Of a DNA stretch of 64,000 bases, positions 19,443 through 30,821 are shown piece after piece. Within the stretch, counting starts at the first letter, position 1. Each line of letters opens with the position of its first letter. This DNA comes from Ctena decussata (Eukaryota > Mollusca > Bivalvia > Lucinida > Lucinidae): contig OZ022503.1 in assembly GCA_963989385.1 (NCBI GenBank), positions 52,636,858 through 52,700,857 on the forward strand. The letters are read 5' to 3'. The notes beneath the pieces were generated by a model. It was not told the origin of the DNA. It searched no databases and saw only the letters and a list, made by a program, of their open reading frames with translations. A program made the translations under genes and the position numbers.

Positions 19443-20432
19443 TATGGAAGCCCTGGAGGGACCTCTGACTTCATCACTTCAGATTTCACCACTTCACACT
19501 TCAGACTTCATCACTTCATACTTCACACTTCTGACTTCATACTTCAGACTTTATCACTTCAGACTTCAAACTTCATTACTTCAGAGTTCAGACTTTAGAC
19601 CCCAGAGTTCGGACTTCAAACCTCAGACTTCAGAGTTCATACTTCAGAGTTCACACTTCAGACATTATCACTTAAGAGTTCATACTTCATAACTTCAGAA
19701 TTCATACTTCAGACTTCAAATATCTAAGACTTAAGACTTCAGAGTTTAGACGTCATACTTCAGGTTTCAGAGTTCACTATTCAGAGTTCATACTTCATGA
19801 CTTCAGAGATCATACTTCAGACTTCACATTTAAGACTTCAGACGTCAGAGTTCAGACTTCATACTTCAGATTTCAGAGTTCACACTTCAGAGTTGGTACT
19901 TCATAACTTCAGAGTTTATACTTCAGACTCTAAATTTAAGACTTCGGAGTTCAAAGATCAGACTTCATACTTCAGATTTCAGAGTTCACACTTCAGAGTT
20001 CATACTTCAGAGTTAAGACTTCAGACTTCAAACTTCAGACACCAGAATTCAGAGTTCATACTTCAAACTTCATACTTCAAAGTTCACACTTCAGAGTTCA
20101 AATTTCAGAGTTCAGAGTTCATACTTTATACTTCAGAGTTCAGACTTCATACCTAAGCTCTGGAGTCTGAAGTATGAAGTTTAAAGTCTGAATTCTGAAG
20201 TCCGAACTCTGAAGTATGAAGTCTGAACTCTGAAGTGTGAACTCTGAAGTCTGAAGTTTTAACTCTGAAATCTGAAGTGTGAACTCTGAAGTGTGAACTC
20301 TGAAGTCTGAACTCTGAAGTGTAAAGTCTGAACTCTGAAGTCTGAACTCTGAAGTAATGAAGTATGAACTCTAAAGTGATGAAGTCTGAAGTGTGAAGTG
20401 ATGAAGTCAGAAGTCCCTCCAGGGCTTCCATA
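19443..20432. mobile_element. Foldback element 1 with internal minisatellite
   Basis: The 990-bp element has terminal inverted repeats beginning TATGGAAGCCCTGGAGGGAC and is flanked by CTAAAT on both sides (19437-19442 and 20433-20438), an exact 6-bp target duplication. The interior is made of tandem TTCAGAGTTCA/TTCAGACTTCA units. These read one way to about 20155 and the opposite way from about 20158, so one strand folds into a long hairpin with a 713-nt left and a 275-nt right arm. The long open frames (TSEFRLHTSDF repeats) are by-products of the minisatellite, not genes. Confidence 0.88.
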
Positions 20433-20503
20433 CTAAATAACAAATACTCATAACGAATTTATAAGTCCTTGCGTCAAGAGACCTTTGCTAGGCCGTGACA
20501 CAT

Positions 20504-20610
20504 TCCAGCAGACACATGATGTTGCAATGACGTCGCACTGACCTGACGCGACGTGACGACGTCGCATCGATATCAATACGACATAATTTCGACGCCATTT
20601 GTCCGCTGGG
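20504..20610. mobile_element. MITE family D copy
   Basis: TTCCAGCAGACACATGATG at the left and CATTTGTCCGCTGGG at the right, with GACGTCG motifs inside. It is diverged from the 16979 copy. Confidence 0.7.
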
Positions 20611-20784
20611 ATAGAATACAGTCGTCCTTCATCAAAAGAGCAAACTTCCTATTAGATGGAGATGAATATGGCTTGAAAAATAAATGTTTACAATGAGACA
20701 TAATACAGTCATGAACTGAGAAATTTGTGAAAGGATTTTGGACACTGAAGAGTTTGTCCGAACATGAAGTAGACATGTTAAAAA

Positions 20785-20968
20785 AATAGCAACTAGTTAT
20801 AGAGTCCCAGTACTCAGAAAAATTACAGTAACTGGTTATGGGGTCTCTGTAGTTCGATAAATTAGAAGTACTAGAGAAATCACAGTTATTGGCTATGGTG
20901 TCTCAGTGGACTAGTACAACTAACGCTGCTATCGGCTATTGACTAAAGACTAAAGACTAAACTCACCG
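20785..20968. repeat. Minisatellite fragment and inverted flank shared with 38.8 kb
   Basis: About four units of GGTTATGGGGTCTCTGTAGT / AAATTACAGTAACT type are followed by GACTAGTACAACTAAC...GACTAAAGACTAAAC. That last block is the reverse complement of the left flank of the large array at 38772. Confidence 0.7.
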
Positions 20969-21162
20969 TTTAGAATAGTGAACGGCTATGTATCCATTGA
21001 AGCGTCCAATGTGACTGTAGATTTCGACGTTGCCAAACCTGATAAATATTTACATCCTTTGCGTCGCATCAAATATATATCACATTAAATCGGGAAAATT
21101 GACTTGTATACTACAATGTAAACTTTAAATGATGGGGTATTCGCCCCGAGGTTCTTGAGCCG

Positions 21163-21343
21163 GTGTAACATTAGATTTTGACCCCTTGAAAACAGGACCC
21201 CACGCGTCAATTCTCAATGTTGAAACCTGACCCAGGTCAATTTTCAACATTGGAAAATGTTCTATGGGTCGATATTCAACATTGAAAAGTGGCCAGTGGG
21301 GTCATTTTTTCAACAGGTTCAAATTTTAATATCACACCGGCAG
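21163..21343. mobile_element. Palindromic MITE with GCCGGTGT ends
   Basis: AGCCGGTGTAACATTAG at the left and TAATATCACACCGGCAG at the right are inverted. Further inward come GGACCCCA and TGGGGTCA and three TTCAACATTG/CAATGTTGAA repeats. Confidence 0.65.
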
Positions 21344-22040
21344 AGGCCCAAGATGTAGTTACGTGGCTAAATTAAAACGAGGTCTACAGAGACAAGTGGA
21401 AGCCGGAACTTTTTGCAACAATACGAGACGCGTGGAAAGTTTGAACCTCAGTGTGAATTATGTCTAAAACTTGTACTCAACATTTCCTCAATCCTCAACA
21501 ATACGTAAGAAAGGCTACAGGTCACCTGAAAAAAAATATTTAGGTGAAAGGGTGCAAGTCAATGTTTTTCCGCCATTTTTGGAAAGGGAAAACAACAATG
21601 TTAGTGACTTCCTATTTGCTTTCCTAGAAGATAAATCCCATTAAAATGTGGTCTACGCTTAACGGAAAGAACTTTTCTGCAAGGGGGGGGGGGGGGGGGG
21701 GGGCAAGTTATTCTGTTTAACTTTGTTAAACGTAAATTCTATCACTCCATCTTCAAAACGTTCAAGTGTAACGTCACGACATGACCGAGCCCAAAGCGAT
21801 GACTGCTCTCTCTTTGGCTAGAGCTGTTGCCTGTATGACGTCAAAATGTGAGAGATAGATTATGCTATTTACGAGTGCTTTCGAAAAGCCGACGTCAACA
21901 TTAACTTTGCACTGCACGGCGGTCCTGAACGTTGAGTGACGGTAAATAATGAAAACCTAAAAAATGACTTGCTCGAAGCTATTACTTAAATCGGCATTTG
22001 GTTGGATGGTTTGTTGTTTGTTTTACTGAGTAATAATATT
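21344..22040. other. No gene seen; G-tract at 21683-21703
   Basis: No convincing exon or repeat apart from the 21-base G-tract. Confidence 0.4.
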
Positions 22041-22047
22041 TGAGTTA

Positions 22048-22200
22048 CGTCGAGCCGTCTCACAAAGCGATAGTAGAAAGGAAAGATAGGGTTGAGACAA
22101 AGACGAGGCAGAGAAAATTATAATCACATAGTACCCCCAACCCCTCCGCCCTCCCCAACTCTCCGCGCCGATCTGTTGCAAGCATTTTAGTCTCGAAGAT
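22048..22200 (-). mobile_element. SINE-like family E, diverged (minus)
   Basis: GAGCCGTCTCACAAAGCGA...GGAAAGATAG resembles the AGCCGTCTCCCAGAGAGCGGGAGA part of the copies at 18717 and 60034. Weakly conserved. Confidence 0.4.
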
Positions 22201-22424
22201 GTAGTTTGTCCCAATTCGAAAGTTCATCACACCAAACAGTGGCAGTCTGATCAAGGTCATTACTTAGCCAATGAGGAAGCATTTTAAAAAGAAAAACTTG
22301 CTACCCCTGGACCATTTTAAAAGGCAAATGGTCCCTACCTTTAAAAGTTGTCTTCTGCATCACTTAGACAAGACACGTGATTTTTTTATTTATTTTTTTT
22401 TATTGTTTTTATTTTTTTATTTAT

Positions 22425-22630
22425 CTAGGGTTAGTCTAGAGTCGCAACTCGTTTTGTTTCCTTGAAACCAGTCAATACAGTCCAAACATATTTGTGATAG
22501 AATCTTGTATAATATTGTTTTCCTTGGGAGGGGGGTTCGTCTAGGGTCAGTCTAGAGTCGCAACTCGCTATGTTTCCTTGAAACTAGTCAATACAGTCCA
22601 AACATATTTGTGACAGAATCTTGTATAACA
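22425..22630. repeat. Direct tandem duplication, 116-bp period
   Basis: CTAGGGTTAGTCTAGAGTCG...GAATCTTGTATAA at 22425-22514 recurs nearly unchanged at 22541-22630. Confidence 0.85.
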
Positions 22631-22679
22631 TTCACGTATTGCGCATGTGCGACTAACTCTTACATCGGAATGAGGTCCT

Positions 22680-23420
22680 GTCCACACATCCACACATGGA
22701 CAGTCCCATTAACACGTAGAGGATCCGTTGAAAAATGCAAGTCCCGTTCCTACATGGACATGTAGATCCCGTTCGCAGGCACAGCCGTGCAATTGTCGTT
22801 CACTTGTGCAGGTTCCGTTCACAGGAAGCGGTCCAATACACATGTGGAAGTCCGTTCATTCGTGGAGGATCCATTTACAGGTGGCGGTCCCGTTCGCAAA
22901 TGCAGTTCCCGATCACACATGGAGGGCCCGTTCACAAATGAGGGTTCCTTTCTCACATGCGGATCCCGTTAACACGTGGCGGTCCCGTTTACACTTCACA
23001 GGCGCAGGGCCCGTTCAAACGTGGAGTGTCCGTTCACCTGTGGAGATCCCTTGCATACTTGGATAATCAGACTGCATGTCCCGTTTTACGTGCTGGATCT
23101 TTGAAAAATACAGGACCCGCGAAGGTCTCCATCTAGCGTGCAGCACATTTTCACAGGTGGGTGTCCCGTTCACACGTACATATCTCGTTCACACGTCCCG
23201 TCCCGTTTATATGTGGGGATCTCGTCCACACGTGGAGAAGCCATACTAACAAGCAAAAATGTTCATACATGGAGTCAGACGTAGACTACATGCTCACACG
23301 TGCAGGTCAAGTTTACATCTTCTTGTTTGGTTCACCTATCACGGTTTCGTCCACACGTGGTGAATCCTTTCCAACCATACTCAGAGGACCCGTTCACTGG
23401 AGGAGATTCAATTCACATTA
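22680..23420. repeat. Minisatellite of about 28-30-bp units
   Basis: Many diverged copies of GGTCCCGTTCACACATGGAG. A single-locus relic of the same unit is at 30500-30575. The frames across it are repeat translations. Confidence 0.8.
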
Positions 23421-24396
23421 CCTGTCTTTTTTGTCAATACCTACAATGTGTTATTTCAGGATTCTGCATGCTACTGTTAACGTTACGATTTTCTACGGCT
23501 TTTGATGAAGATTTCTAATGTTAACGGCCGTTTAGCAGACGATTTTAACAAAATAAATATTAATTTTCATATTTTAATGCAAATCTAGCCTTTTATGCTA
23601 TGCCGAAGAACTCAAACTTATACTGTTATCCCTTTGCACGTAAAATCTTTCGTTTTTCTGGCAGTTTTATCGAAACAGGCTTAGCGAGAATCCCAGTCAT
23701 CATAAGTCGGTTTTTACTGGCTCTATTTACTCCCGCATTTGTCCATACAGAGGAATATTGCACTAAATTGTAAATGTACACCGATATTTACTGCAGCATG
23801 AACGAATGTATGGAAACATGTGAATTTTAGAAAAAAGGTTTTATAGTTTTCTACGGCTAATCCAAACCTTATGTATTGGTTTTCGAATGTTATGCTAACG
23901 TATTCTAAGGTGGACGTTTATGTTTCCTACGGTGGCTATTGTGACATAAAAAGCAAATTATAGTAAAATAGAGATGGTAAACCTATGTGTGCAAGGCGAT
24001 TTTAGCAAATGCTTTAAGAACCACCTGTCCTGATCTAAATAAGAACCCAAGATCTCCGAGAATATCATAAGACCCTTAGTGATCACAACTTCAATATAAG
24101 TTGGATGATTGTAAAACATCATAGAAAGATTGGCTAATCTTACACTTTTTCGGTGCATGCATATAAAATATCAACTTGTTTTTTAATACGGAGGTCCCTA
24201 TTTGCAAACTAAACTCAAATTCAACGATTGTCTCAAGGTAAGGTCAAGTCGTATTCATAGACATAAGTGCAGCTGGAGTAAACTCCAATAAGTAAGGTTT
24301 GGCCGAGGAACGGCGAAGCTCCCTCGACGGCGGCTCGAGTTAATTTTGATAAATATTTTAGCGATTTCATGGCTATGATATGACAATGCGAAGAAG
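23421..24396. other. Unique AT-rich sequence, nothing recognised
   Basis: No exon with flanking splice sites, no repeat matched within the window. Confidence 0.4.
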
Positions 24397-24402
24397 CACG
24401 AC

Positions 24403-25237
24403 TATGGCAAACCAAGTGCACAATAAGTCTACAAACATAGGTTTGAAAATTACAAACCTATGTTTGAACTTTAAACCCAGGTTTGAAATTCTCAAACATA
24501 GGTTTTTAAAGTTCTAACATAGGTTTTTAAAGTTCTATCATAGGTTTTAAAAAAAGACATTCTCCAACCTGGGATATAACCGTCTAACCTTTGTTCGAAA
24601 CAAATTATGCTTGCTAAGTGCACAATAAGTCTACAAACATAGGTTTGTAAATTACAAACACGGGTTTTCACTCTAACATATGTTTGAAAATCACTATCAT
24701 AGGTTTATGGTTTTCTATCATGGGTTTTTTTAAAACCTCTATCATAGGTTTCAGAAAACCTGTGATTGTAAATTTAAAACCTATGTTTGAACTCAAAACC
24801 CATGACTGAGATTTATTAACCTGTGTTTGCAGATTTATTGTGCCCCTGGCATTCATAATTTTGTCAAAACTTATGTTTGTAAGTTAACCCACAAGTTTAA
24901 AAATATCAGATTCTGAAACCTATGATAGAGATTTTAAAACCCATGATAGAAATTACAAACCTATAATAGTGATTTTTAAACATAGGTTTGAGTAAAAACC
25001 CGCGTTTGTAATTTACAAACCTATGTTTGTAGATTTATTGTGCACTTAGCAAGCATAATTGTTTCGAACATAGGTTTGAAGGTAATATCATAGGTTTTAG
25101 AATATCTTCTTTAAAACCTATGATAAAACTTTAAAAACCTATGTTAGAGAATTTCAAACCTGGGTTAGAAGTTCAAACATAGGTTTTTAATTTTCAAACC
25201 TATGTTTAGAGACTTATTGTGCACTTGGCTTGCCATA
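24403..25237. mobile_element. Foldback element 2 with nested inverted repeats
   Basis: The 835-bp element has ends TATGGCAAACCAAGTGCACA and TGTGCACTTGGCTTGCCATA, and CACGAC directly repeated on both sides (24397-24402 and 25238-25243). The interior is built of AAACATAGGTTT and AACCTATGTTT units. A second inverted pair is nested inside: AATTATGCTTGCTAAGTGCA near 24607 and its complement near 25040. Termini and target-duplication length match foldback element 1. Confidence 0.88.
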
Positions 25238-25442
25238 CACGACTACCAAAAGCTACTGTTATAGGCCAGATGGCTTCTATGTTATACATTTTTTTCTTTT
25301 TTCTGTGTGTGTGTTTGTGTGTGACACATTCATGTTTTATGGTGCTGCGTTTCACAGACAGAGTTTTGGCTTACGTCATGTGATTTGTATTTCTTTTCAG
25401 CTATAATTGCGTTTAAAAAATATTAAGTCTATATTCAGACGT

Positions 25443-25445
<3 letters not shown>

Positions 25446-25493
<48 letters not shown>
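25446..25493. repeat. (GA)n microsatellite
   Basis: About 24 uninterrupted AG/GA units. Confidence 0.95.
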
Positions 25494-25498
<5 letters not shown>

Positions 25499-26107
25499 AG
25501 AGAGAGCCCTCCCAACACATACTCATTCACACGTGGTCGGGTAGGGCTACGTTTTGTGTAGGCGAGTCTTACTGGTGTAAGCTAGAGCATGGTTCGTCCT
25601 CCTGTACGGAGACATAAACGACGAGCTTTAGCGAGTGTATTATCGACCCAGGATTTTCCCTCGACCTTGTAATAAAGGAGTTTTTGACCCACACACCAAT
25701 TTTTCAAGGGTCCAATGCATAAAGTAAAGGGTCCTGTGCTCTGAAAGTTTTATAAATGTCCCAGTCAAATACCAGAATTTTATAAATACTTCCTTCTGAA
25801 AATCATTACTTTGCATTGTGCCAAGAATAACATAATTTTTATTAGAATTTATTACATTGAATTCGCACTTGGGTTTTTGTTTTGGCAGTCCCAGTGGATG
25901 CATACGAGTTTTTTTCTGGGAGTCCCAGACATCATTCTGGGGGTCTGAGACTCTCAATCTTGCGCCCGGGAAAACCCTGCGACCGTACAGGCGGACAAAC
26001 TGCGTTCTTTCTCACTTATAGCATGATACCCATTGTAGGCCATGCACGTTATGGGGTATCTCAAGCTAAAGATTTGGGTATCCGAGGATCGTACTATAAA
26101 TCTGGAT

Positions 26108-26262
26108 AATAATTGCTGTGCCTTGCAGCAGGTGCGGAATGGGGGGTCGGATTTCATTTTACTCTCGTCTGTCCTATCGTTCCTTCTTCCTCTCTCTGAC
26201 TGACCGGTCGATAAAGACTGAAACACTGTCTCAAATAGCCGTTAAACCCCAAACAAACAAAC
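26108..26262 (+). mobile_element. SINE-like family E (plus) with AAAC tail
   Basis: It ends in GACTGAAACACTGTCTC...CCGTTAAACCCC followed by (CAAA)n, the complement of the left edges of the copies at 18717, 38113 and 60034. This gives the orientation of the family. Confidence 0.65.
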
Positions 26263-28661
26263 AAACAGCAACCCCAAACTTGTCAAAAACCAGCCGAATT
26301 TCTAACTTGACTGATATCTTAACAATGTTGAGCTATAACTTTTAAAAAAGGAAACTCTGACACTATTTACACATTTTTAGCGGAAACTAGATCTACAAAG
26401 AAACGTAATTCCTTCAAAAACCTCTTCGGGTCCCCTTTTTTAGGCTGACTTGTCTCCAGTCATCATAAATATATGTTAAAAATGTCATTGAGATCCGACA
26501 AATGCGGTATAAGTAAAATCCTAAAATGCGGACAGCAGACTGGCGGACAGATTGAAAAGAATGTACCCCAACCCCAAACTCCTTTTGCCATCTGGAAGAA
26601 AACTCGTTACGGTGTCAAATCGATAACTCTATACTACCTGTAAACTTTAGCCCTTGGCCACAAATTCCAGTGTCTTAATGGTCAATAGAGAGAAAATTTT
26701 CGACCAAGCTTCGAATCAATAGTTAGCAAAATTAGGCGTTCAGGGAAGAAATTTCCCATTTAGCTATGTATGTAAAAAATACAATAGATTCGCAAATGTT
26801 AATTTATATATGTAATTTGGGTCCAAAAACGAAGATTCGCGTAATTTGAATAAATTGTGTTGCATGTAAGAAACTTATGGTTTGTAGAAAGAAAACTATG
26901 GGCTCTGATGGAAGAAACTTCTCATCGACGCATTTCTACAATTATTATACCAGATTAAAGAGCTTGAAATGCTCTTTTGAGCTAGACGTTATAATTTAAA
27001 TTCGGAAAATATTATTAAATAAGAAAATAGAATTTATTTTTGAGCTTCTGTACATTTTCCTGTTTAACTGAGAACCGTGCACAGGTGATCGCTTATCTCC
27101 GACCCTCTTGGATATTATCGAAAAAATCCCGTAACTATAACGAGAATTCTTCCCTGTGGATATAGGTGGTAGTGGTGTGATTAGGAGAAGGGGTAGTTTT
27201 TGAAAGTACTATGCTTCAACATGTTTTTTTTTTATTTTAGTTTAATTTTCATTTTTATACAATACTAAAAGAGGGTGCTCAACATAAATGTTCTACATTG
27301 ACCTTAGCTACATAACCCTAGCTGATCTTGAATCAAGTTCTGCTACATATCATTGGTTTCAAACACACGCAAGAAAATTATTAATAAATAATAATAATAA
27401 TAATAATAATTATAATAATAACAAACATTTTATTACAAAATATTACTGTCTTAAAATGGCTATTTTAATCTCCAGTCCTCTCAGTATCAAAGTCAATTGT
27501 ATCCAAGTTTGGTACACCTAACATAAGAAAAATTCACTTGCAGTTACTGAAATTTAAGCAATTAAAAACGGACGGAATCAAAGACTTATGGACAGTCGGA
27601 CCGACAGACGGATGAACGAACGGACGGACGGACCCCCATAGCATACATCGTCTATTGGGGGTGGGGATGGGGGATGGAAGGGCTACAATGAAACACGCCC
27701 ATAACAATTAATCTTAGTATCATCGAAGCTGTTCATTGCATGCAACAACGTCGTCCCCGTGTCACTATACTAGTATATGCCTAGTTTGGATAAAATCCGT
27801 GGTTTAAAAGCTGTTCACGAAACAAGTAAAGAAAGCGCATACGACGTGTGAAGGCGGGAAGGGGGCGTTTTTGGGGGGCGGGGGGGGGGTCGCTCGCAGA
27901 AACTACCAAGAGGGAGAGGTAAACAACAATAAATACAGTGATACGACAGTGATTTTTTTCTCTATATAAGTGGTTCCCATAAAAAGCACCAGTCCCAATT
28001 CAAAATAGTATCTTTTTTTCCCAACTGCAAGTTGAAAAATTTCCAGTTGGAGGAAGAATTTTTCTAGGGACCTACACGCACAAACTTACGTGCTTGCTTG
28101 CAGAACTGGCAGATATATAGCTATAATTGAATTTAAATATTATATATTCAATTTCATGCCCCCTTTCCCACCACTTGAGCCAATATAGGTGTTCTGAAAT
28201 TTCAAATTTAAGGAAAATACAAAGAGATTTGTCCCAATTCTGTGGGCACCTGCACAATTCCCAAAATAGTGAAAAAATCACTGTACGAGAATAGGAAAAT
28301 CGATTAATGTTTCAGCCAAAATACTGGAGAAGGACGGTATCGAATCCATGACCCATGTTTAACAGGCTACACCATGAACGCTTCTTCAGACACAGCAAGG
28401 TAAACCGGACGGACGCTCAGACGTCAAGCAGAAAAGCGTTGTTCCCGCGGTATATTTATAATTTAACGAATTTTACAGTTAGTATGATTTAATTCTACAC
28501 TGTTAAGTCAACCATGTCTTAAAATTTAGAGTCATTACAGTTTGTATACTTTAGGAGGTCCGGTCTGGGTCCACACTGTCCTTTACATGATGCGAGTCTA
28601 ACTGGAGTGTAGCTGGAGTCTCCTCCACGAAGACAAAGTGAATACCAAAACTGTATAATGA
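26263..28661. other. No gene seen
   Basis: An (AAT)n run lies at about 27388-27420 and a G-rich stretch at 27868-27890. About 28330-28400 has a B-box-like GGTATCGAATCC, perhaps a SINE head. No exon was recognised. Confidence 0.4.
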
Positions 28662-28703
28662 CACTGAAGAGGCTTTATTAGCCGAAACTACGTAGTCTGA
28701 CCC
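28662..28703 (+). ncRNA. Hammerhead ribozyme, first copy, helix I incomplete
   Basis: The core CTGAAGA, helix II GGCT/AGCC, GAAA, the short helix III and the cleavage triplet GTC (28695-28697) are present. The bases before the core read AATGACA instead of GGGTCA, so helix I with TGACCC cannot form. The element boundary cuts through this copy. Confidence 0.75.
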
Positions 28704-29040
28704 ACTTTCCGTCTTCTGAATGTATTCTCTGGTCTTGAAGGAACTCTTTAAGATTTTAATTTTACCTCACTGCAGCTGGTGTTGTGCCGTTTGGCGGCCG
28801 TAAAACGTCTCCCCGTACATCATCCATAGTGCAGATTATATTTCATTTTCGACCTTTTGGATCAGAGGATATATTCTGAGAAATCCGAAATTTTAGATTG
28901 GTTTATACTCATATTCTAAACCATCATTTTATATATTATTTGGACCCTTTTTGATACTAATCAGTCTTTGAGTCGACTGTCCAATTAAGATTAAGAAATT
29001 ACAGTTTGCTTTTCTCTGGTTTCGTCACCAGATATTGTCA

Positions 29041-29086
29041 GGGTCACTGAAGAGGCTTTATTAGCCGAAACTACGTAGTCTGGTCC
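29041..29086 (+). ncRNA. Type I hammerhead ribozyme, second copy
   Basis: Helix I is GGGTCA (29041-29046) with TGGTCC (29081-29086), including two G-U pairs. The core CTGAAGA spans 29047-29053. Helix II is GGCT-TTATT-AGCC. GAAA is at 29067-29070. Helix III is ACTA-CG-TAGT and cleavage is expected after GTC at 29080. All invariant core bases are present. Such a short helix III is typical of retrozymes and Penelope elements, where two copies may act as a dimer. Confidence 0.88.
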
Positions 29087-29438
29087 ACGTTCCCCCTTTC
29101 TGAATGTATTCTCTGGTCTTGAAGGAACTTCAGAACTCTTTAAGATTTTAATTTTACCTCACTGCAGCTGGTGTTGTGTCGTGTGGCGGCCGTAAAACGT
29201 CTCCCCGTACATCATCCATAGTGCAGATTATATTTCATTTTCGATCTTTTGGATCAGAGGATATAGATGTATTCTGAGAAATCCGAAATTTTAGATTGAG
29301 TTATACTCATATTCTAAACCATCATTTTATATATTATTTGGACCCTTTTTGATACTAATCAGTCTTTGAGTCGACTGTCCAATTAAGATTAAGAAATTAC
29401 AGTTTGCTTTTCTCTGGTTTCGTCACCAGATATTGTCA

Positions 29439-29484
29439 GGGTCACTGAAGAGGCTTTATTAGCCGAAACTAAGTAGTCTGGCCC
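29439..29484 (+). ncRNA. Type I hammerhead ribozyme, third copy
   Basis: Helix I is GGGTCA/TGGCCC. The core is CTGAAGA at 29445-29451, helix II GGCT-TTATT-AGCC, then GAAA, and helix III ACTA-AG-TAGT. Cleavage is expected after GTC at 29478. Helix I is stronger than in copy two. Confidence 0.88.
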
Positions 29485-29542
29485 ACGTTCCTTCTTCTGA
29501 ATGTATTCTCTGGTCTTGAAGGAACTCTTTAAGATTTTAATT

Positions 29543-30470
29543 GAGCTTCACGCATTCAAGGCTTACTCGAGCGTCACTTCAACTGACCTTACTGGAGTAT
29601 GAGTCGAGTATGAGTTTGAGTTGTGTTTGTGAATGTGGGCCTGAGTGGTTTATTGCCGTGCATTATGATTACAGCTTTAGGATTTATGACATCTTCAAAG
29701 GTTGATTTGTCATTGAAACAGTGGCAGCAATGAGATATTCTTCTGGAAATATGGAGAAACATCTTTTTTATACTTAAAGGGATGAATTAAATGTATTTAG
29801 TCATGACTATTACAATTAAGATAGGAAGGAGAGAGTCATGCCCATTAAATCCCCCATCTTAGGCCAGCAAAGAAGTTTGTATACATTTTCTTTCATTTAT
29901 CTTGACCTTTCTTGAAATCTGACTCATAAAATTCATAATGTTTGCAAGAAGGTGAGAATGAATACCACCGCCAAGAACCGTAGAATACTTTATCATAGTT
30001 GACAATTTAACCGTAGACTGCTATATCTTAGCCGAAAGAAATCATAACATCTACCGCCGAATACTATAACAAGAAATGATGAAAAAGGCAAATTACGGCA
30101 CAAAAGTGACTTTCCGGAAAGAGATTTAAGGATGGCGGAGAGCATTATTATGTTTAAGCACCCGACTATGGATTATATTCTACAAATATATGATAAAATG
30201 TCTACTTTCACTTTCTTCTCTATAAAAGCTGATTTAAGGAAGAATAAAGCACTCATCGGCCCGGAATATATGCATTGTTATGGTAAAACTTATTACAGGC
30301 AAATTTTCCTATGAATAAAAGCATATATACCTTAATTATCAAATTTTACTCCAGTTTTATAATTTGTTTACACGGTTTCTAATGACGCTTTCCCACAATT
30401 CTTTGTAAAACCGGCAAAAACCATAACGTTAGCATACGCATACAGAATACCGCAATAACACATTGTAGGT
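29543..30470. other. No gene seen
   Basis: AT-rich sequence with no supported exon and no matched repeat. Confidence 0.4.
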
Positions 30471-30499
30471 AGTGTTTGTTGTTGTTTTCATTGATGGTC

Positions 30500-30580
30500 C
30501 GCCCATTTACAAGCCAAGGTCCCGTTCACACATGGAGGACCAGTTCAGGCACGAAAGACGTTACACATGGAGGTTCCAGA
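30500..30580. repeat. Relic of the 22.7-kb minisatellite
   Basis: GGTCCCGTTCACACATGGAG and two diverged units match the array at 22680-23420. Confidence 0.65.
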
Positions 30581-30636
30581 ATTCATTTTTACCCTATGCA
30601 GAGAGTTTGGTACCCTCAGAATTTGACATGTATCCT

Positions 30637-30800
30637 ACCGAGCCGTCTAGCGAAGTCGGCAGTACGTCGGTCTGCAGATCAAGCGGTCGCGAGTTTGATT
30701 CCCAGCCCGGCCCCTGAACAGTCGTGAAGATTGATCATGAAATATTTTCTAAGCTCATTCTCTCCCTTCCGCTGAGTTAAGAAGGGCAGTTGTGAGTTTG
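30637..30800 (+). mobile_element. SINE family G, plus copy
   Basis: A tRNA-like head (GTCTAGCGAAGTCGGCAGTA, GCGAGTTTGATTCCC) is followed by GATTGATCATGAAATATTTTC and GAAGGGCAGTTGTGAGTT. It is partial at its 3' end. Confidence 0.7.
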
Positions 30801-30821
30801 CTTGTTTTGTTGAGCTTTCAC

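Larger units (their letters stand above)
28662..29542 (+). mobile_element. Retrozyme-like tandem repeat with hammerhead ribozymes
   Basis: There are two full units and a short third, delimited by hammerhead cleavage sites after 28697, 29080 and 29478, so the monomers are 383 and 398 nt. The second unit differs mainly by small insertions. Homology ends at about 29542, 64 nt into the third unit. No reading frame of note is present, so any spread would be nonautonomous. This is the layout of animal retrozymes (small circular self-cleaving RNAs copied into DNA as short tandems); a Penelope-type terminal repeat array is the main alternative. Confidence 0.85.

Noticed and set aside
19444..20443. 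Three sizeable open frames rich in TSEFRLHTSDF repeats
   Set aside because: They are translations of the TTCAGA(G/C)TTCA minisatellite inside foldback element 1 and occur on both strands.
22728..23518. Several overlapping frames of 60-114 codons
   Set aside because: Repeat translations of the 28-30-bp minisatellite.
30472..30727. Two overlapping plus-strand frames
   Set aside because: They cover a minisatellite relic and a SINE head.
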